DNA of 36,227 nucleotides, taken from Saccoglossus kowalevskii (Eukaryota; Hemichordata; Enteropneusta; Harrimaniidae). This document shows positions 32,289 to 36,227 of this stretch, piece by piece. The stretch's first letter is position 1. Every line of letters starts with the position of its first letter. The notes beneath the pieces were generated by a model. The model had not been told where the DNA came from, did no database searches, and was given only the letters and a program-made list of their open reading frames with translations. A program made the translations under genes and the position numbers. The stretch spans positions 82,496 to 118,722 of the forward strand of contig NW_003123904.1 in the NCBI RefSeq assembly GCF_000003605.2, read 5' to 3'.

Positions 32289-33118
32289 AGAAGTTTTAAA
32301 ATATGTTATCGATAGCTGATAATAGTTTTTCCGTAAATGCACAGAAAAGGGTGATATTTACAAAAGAAAATAATTTCATCGCGAAATAACGCTTATCGTA
32401 AGGTTCAGCAAGCTATGGACGTACTAACACGTCCATGGTCAAGCTGACCGTCCTGTCGATTGTCAGACGAAGAAATATACTACGGAAAATTAAAAAAAAT
32501 GATCTTCTCATAATCTACAAAGAACGCGCGTACGCTTTCGTCTGGTTCTACAATCAAACACCAACATGGCAATGTTTTGGTGGACTACTTTGAAAGTAGT
32601 ATCACTGTATATATTCGTTGAAATAGAACTCTGCGTGGGAGATTGGCTTGCACTCAGTTCACGTGGTCCGAGGTCTGCATGAGCTAGTTGTCACGATGAA
32701 ATATGCGGCTAACACGTTATTTTGTTGCACTGTCATTTAAATGAGGTAGTGTCGTGATTTTATTTTTATTTATCGTAATATAATTTATAATTATGGGTAT
32801 CGCGATAATTACAATGTTCGATGTTTATGACCGAAGAAGTGTGAACTTGGAGTGTGGCCATCTGAAACCACACCTGTGAGTATATTGTCATTAGGGTGAC
32901 ATTGGTATGTCAGAGGTATCTATAATGAGTTTGGACAAGATATACTAGTAAGAACTAGTATAGGATGCGATCAATCAATCGCACGCTTGTCTGTCACTCA
33001 AAGAAACGATAGAATGACGTCACCAGTTAGAAAAAAATGTGTCGATACCATATACGGTCAGGCACATGCATAGTCACCAACAATTAATAACAGTGTTGAC
33101 TTTTATCATCGTCCGCCT
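32289..33118. other. No gene recognised
   Basis: Contains an E-box at 32660-32665 and a perfect CRE at 33015-33022. Frames are short. Confidence 0.45.
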
Positions 33119-33165
33119 GCACGGTGTTGTTCCGTTCGGACATTCCTCCCTCTACAACACCGTGC
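33119..33165. repeat. Inverted repeat with 12-bp perfect arms
   Basis: GCACGGTGTTGT (33119-33130) pairs exactly with ACAACACCGTGC (33154-33165) across 23 bases. CCG and CGG lie just outside the arms. This could be a small fold-back element; no flanking duplication was found. GCACGGTGTT recurs singly near 33990. Confidence 0.7.
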
Positions 33166-33751
33166 GGTAATACCATTCATAATCGTGTATGTCACGTGGT
33201 TGCGCGATAGAAAGTTTACCGACCAATAGAAAGCTTTGTTACAAAGACTGCCAGAAAACGCTCGGAGCTCTGCATTTCTGATATTTTCGGCTTCATTACT
33301 GCCAATATGTGTTGCAGTGATATCACGAGCTTTGGGGTATAACACCTACTCTTCTATAATAGTCAACAGTGGTGACAACACTATTACCACTATTATTAAG
33401 TAAAGCTTGAATAGCTTTGGTCTGAATATCAGTGAGTTGCATTTTCACCGCCTGGCAACCATCATGGTGAAACAAAGACCAATAAATTCTCAGAAAATGG
33501 TATTATGGGATGGTTGTTGTCACCCCCTACATATGCAGTGCACAGCAGCTCGTGCAGAGTCCATAGAAATACATGGTATTGTGGTGCGCGTCTTAAATAG
33601 CAACGTGGAGCGTTTAGTGACTTAGCTCCGCCTCGAAGATTTTGATAGCTTGGCCAAGCGCGTTGAAGAAAGAAGTTATATGATTGGCTGTTGTTAAACT
33701 GATTCTAAACTGTGAGGGCATTGTCATATACACATCGTCCTAATGAAATAC
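33166..33751. other. No gene recognised
   Basis: A 72-codon frame at 33407-33625 has mixed composition but no splice or domain support. An E-box lies at 33193-33198 and an inverted CCAAT box at 33683-33687. Confidence 0.4.
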
Positions 33752-33799
33752 TTCAAGGTGATATAGAGTGGAGTGCTTCGCCGGAACATTCACCTTGAA
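33752..33799. repeat. Inverted repeat with 10-bp perfect arms
   Basis: TTCAAGGTGA (33752-33761) pairs with TCACCTTGAA (33790-33799) across 28 bases. TCAAGGTGA also resembles a nuclear-receptor monomer site (TCAAGGTCA), so this could be a pair of divergent binding sites or a decayed fold-back repeat. Confidence 0.55.
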
Positions 33800-33854
33800 A
33801 ATTCAAGATGACTTTTATAAACATATGCTATTTTCAACTTATATACGAGTTGTG

Positions 33855-34289
33855 ATTGGCGCAAAGTAAATAAAAACACGGACAATGAGAATCTGATTGG
33901 TTGGCTTATATTTAGAGGCGTTACCAATACCAGAATTCCTAACGTTACTTGTATCGTAACTGAAGTAAAGATTCTCTCACTGGAGTACGAGCACGGTGTT
34001 TAGGTTGGCGGAGGGTTACCGTGTTTCAATTGTGCCAGACGTAACTAAGTCTATCTGGTACCGTGACGTGGTAGTTATTGCATGAAAGAACGAAAGATCC
34101 CGATTCCCCATGAAATAATAATGTTTCTGACGTCTATATAGAGAACACAATGATTACTTGTACCTACTATGTGTTGACATAGATATACATGTATAATAAT
34201 GACTCTAGTTTACACGTGATACAAAATAAAACGCCATTCCTATAAGTCAAACTGGCGAGATGTTGTAAGCATTGTCATTCAGTGCGACA
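33855..34289 (+). promoter_or_regulatory. Candidate promoter and 5' region for the exon at 34290
   Basis: Two inverted CCAAT boxes (33855-33859 and 33896-33900) precede a TATA-like TATATTTA at 33907-33914. A second possible core, TGACGT followed by TATATAG, lies near 34131-34141, and an E-box CACGTG lies at 34213-34218. Spacing of CCAAT to TATA is short but possible. The assignment depends wholly on the exon at 34290-34457 being real. Confidence 0.2.
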
Positions 34290-34457
34290 ATGTCTTATGC
34301 CGATTATAACAAATTATTCAAACACACTATTATTTTATTGGCGGTAGCACTACAGATGAAAACATATCGACGCTGTGAACGGCCTTCCTGTCACCCATTT
34401 ACAGACAGACTCGTTTCGTCGTTAGAGGGGGCGATTTATTGTGATGGTGTATTGCAG
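34290..34457 (+). CDS. Candidate first coding exon, possible secreted or membrane protein
   Basis: ATG at 34290-34292 with A at -3. The frame stays open for exactly 56 codons to a consensus donor CAG|GTAAGA (GT at 34458-34459), ending in phase 0. It begins MSYADYNKLFKH, then a short hydrophobic stretch TIILLAVAL that could be a weak signal anchor. Then comes QMKTYRRCERPSCHPFTDRL with two close cysteines, and it ends at AIYCDGVLQ with a third. ATG context, hydrophobic leader, balanced residues and the donor together make this the best coding candidate in the window. The frame runs only six more codons past the donor before a stop, as expected of an intron. No domain is recognised, and no second exon is visible before the window ends. 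Confidence 0.33.
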
Positions 34458-35105
34458 GTAAGAAAGGTGACCGAGATGTAGGCACAAAGAAGTTTTAGTT
34501 GGAATACTGCCCTCTGGTGACGGGAATCGTAATATTTTGCCTGTAGACTATGATATAATCATAACCACAGAAAAATTCCCGCGTGTCTATGTGTGTGTAT
34601 GCATCTAGTTGTGCAGAACACATTTAAATGTAACAAAAATACCGCATTTATATTATACCAATGTTGGAGTTTCGAGTCTCGGGCACAGGCATTCAGAACG
34701 TCTGTCTGGAGTAACAGGATTTAAGTATCGGCCTTGCTATACGTTTCTGAGACTTACTAGCTCATTATCCAATGTGGCGTTACTCTTGTTATACACAATT
34801 TCAAATATTGGATTTTGAAAAGGCTTGTGGGATAGAAAATTGAACTGTAGAGGGCGTTTGGGGCATATCTTTTCTATAAAATCAGCTTTTTACCGCCTGT
34901 TTTCAAGCATCACATCAGTTTTGGTTGATTTAAATTGGTTTAAAGGGGGTTTACATCTTTTCTGTTTAACTAAAAAAATATAGTTATATTTTTTTGTGTC
35001 ACAGTTGAAAAAAAAATGAGTAAATAAGTTTGACACCTCTCTTCATCATCCATACAACTAGATTTGAGTTGAGTTTGCGACTTTAAAATGTAACTAAATA
35101 CTTGT
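34458..35105. other. No gene recognised; possible intron
   Basis: If the exon above is real, this is the start of its first intron. ACTGCCCTCTGGTG near 34506 and AGAGGGCG near 34851 resemble ends of common invertebrate miniature elements, but they do not pair convincingly. A 69-codon frame at 34609-34818 lacks support. Confidence 0.35.
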
Positions 35106-35370
35106 GACATGTGTGCCAAGCTTGAAGGCACTGGTTATTTTTCCTATTGCGAAAATATAGAAACACATACTGCAGCCTTGATCAGGCTTTGTAAACTGAT
35201 TGTATCCATTTGGATGATGCTCACTTTTTTATTTTGTAGTTATATTGTCAAAAAATACATTAACACAGATGTGATTTTGACTTTTCATGTTTTGTGTCCA
35301 AAATGTATCCAGGTCTTGCATGTTGCATTAGGAACCTGTGTGCTAAATTTGAAGGCCCTAGATAATTTAT
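35106..35370. repeat. Diverged direct duplication at 227-bp offset
   Basis: ATGTGTGCCAAGCTTGAAGG (near 35109) is repeated as CTGTGTGCTAAATTTGAAGG (near 35336), with similar GCACT/GCCCT and TTATTT continuations. The shared phrase TGTGYYAARYTTGAAGGC is one I associate with dispersed repeats of marine invertebrates, by memory only. The window seems to hold parts of two units of an old tandem or dispersed repeat. A 94-codon frame across it reads CAKLEGTG and CVLNLKALD at the two copies. Confidence 0.55.
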
Positions 35371-36227
35371 TTTACATACATAAACAAGATTGAATGTCCT
35401 AGCTATTCAAAATATTTCTTGACTATTTTTCATTCAAGGAATGATTTCATTTAGAAATTGCAGTACTCATTTTTTTTTTCATTTTGCCACAGAGGGCATA
35501 ATTTTATAAAATTATAACACAAACATAAAAATGGTTGATTTGGTATGATTTTCTTGACACGTCCAGTAATTTGATTCATAGTTCAAACAAAGTGAAGAAA
35601 TTTGTTGCAAATCATTTTTGTGTAGGGGAGGCAAATATTTATTTTTCGACTTACAGTAACAATGCTATAGTTTAGATGGAATTCATTTGTTATTGGTATA
35701 AAATGAATATCAACGCAGAATGAACAAATAAATAAAATAAGCATTGTATATAAGTTTATTTACAAATCAAAAAGACATCACACCAAACTATACAAAACTG
35801 AGCAAAGTAGATTGTTACGCTAAAATATATACTGCATGTCAAATTCTAGAAAGTTCAATACATTGTCTGCATGGCAATGTGGTCTTGCAAGCAAAAATGA
35901 CTGATGCACAAACACTTCAAACCTGTTACTAGTATTCCAAAATAACATATAATAAAAATGGATACATATTAATGTTTAAAAATGATAGAAAGTTTCTTGC
36001 AACTTTTTTAAAAATAAAGTTTAATAATGGGTGACTCTGTTGAAAAGACTGGACATCTGGGCTTCTGCTATAACTTCCTGAGATGTCAATGGAGAGTTAT
36101 TTGTGGATTTGGCTATGACAAATTATATCACTTGTCAACCATGGCTACAATCAAACCATGAGAAATTCATATTATTTCCATGAAATAAAAGGTTATGCAC
36201 TTTTCATTATCACAGCACAAGGTGTGA
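35371..36227. other. No gene recognised
   Basis: Very AT-rich sequence with short frames and poly-A/T tracts. Confidence 0.5.

Noticed and set aside
32743..32755. TGAGGTAGT, the start of let-7
   Set aside because: The match stops after nine bases and no foldback precursor is present.
1..36227. CRISPR array, prokaryotic operon, rRNA, or reverse-transcriptase/transposase coding region
   Set aside because: No regular spacer-repeat pattern, no ribosome-binding-site-led gene series, no rRNA-like sequence, and no long frame with polymerase, integrase or transposase motifs was seen on either strand.

Overview
This window looks like a stretch of animal nuclear genome, not bacterial or viral DNA. 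It is AT-rich (roughly one third G+C by eye) but keeps abundant CpG. Reading frames are short on both strands, there is no operon-like packing, and there are many short inverted repeats, minisatellites and miniature transposon-like repeats, plus one assembly gap (N run 14951-15645). Two degenerate repeat copies (about 6995-7065 and 14446-14505) resemble, from memory, a dispersed repeat common in bivalve molluscs. A marine lophotrochozoan, perhaps a bivalve, is therefore my best guess, with low confidence.

No complete gene can be recognised. At this base composition I estimate that about one stop-free run of 117 codons is expected by chance in a window this size, so length alone proves nothing. 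A few segments combine protein-like codon use with plausible splice signals and are listed as weak candidate exons: 34290-34457 (+, the best: ATG, hydrophobic leader, cysteines, consensus donor), 31752-31909 (+, possible 3'-terminal exon), 25769-25891 (+), 22077-22270 (-), 21397-21791 (+), 11467-11571 (-), 11189-11365 (+), 7700-7767 (+) and 2380-2643 (-). None is assigned a function.

Layout. 1-6400: no recognisable gene. 6408-6840: old tandem repeat of about 66 bp. 6995-7065: dispersed repeat. 7.1-10.2 kb: sparse, with a TATA-like promoter candidate near 9.75 kb. 10270-10321: tiny palindromic insertion. 11.2-12.75 kb: two candidate exons, the first TTAA-flanked miniature element, and a CpG-rich promoter-like block. 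14.4-14.95 kb: dispersed repeat and an octamer-motif cluster ending at the gap. 15.6-20.5 kb: nearly featureless. 20503-21309: hierarchical minisatellite. 21.4-25.9 kb: weak exon candidates. 26311-26710: terminal-inverted-repeat element. 27-29 kb: inverted repeats and a 19-bp minisatellite. 29.5-32.3 kb: two more TTAA-flanked elements, a second tiny palindromic insertion and a degenerate ACAATGTTCAC array. 33-34.5 kb: inverted repeats, promoter-like motifs and the best exon candidate. 34.5-36.2 kb: AT-rich, with a 227-bp-spaced duplication.

The most unusual observation is a pair of nearly all-stem palindromes of only 38 and 26 bp. They share the end CACAGTCCCTC, and each is flanked by a perfect 7-bp direct repeat that differs between the two sites. 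They look like minimal, TIR-only transposon insertions.
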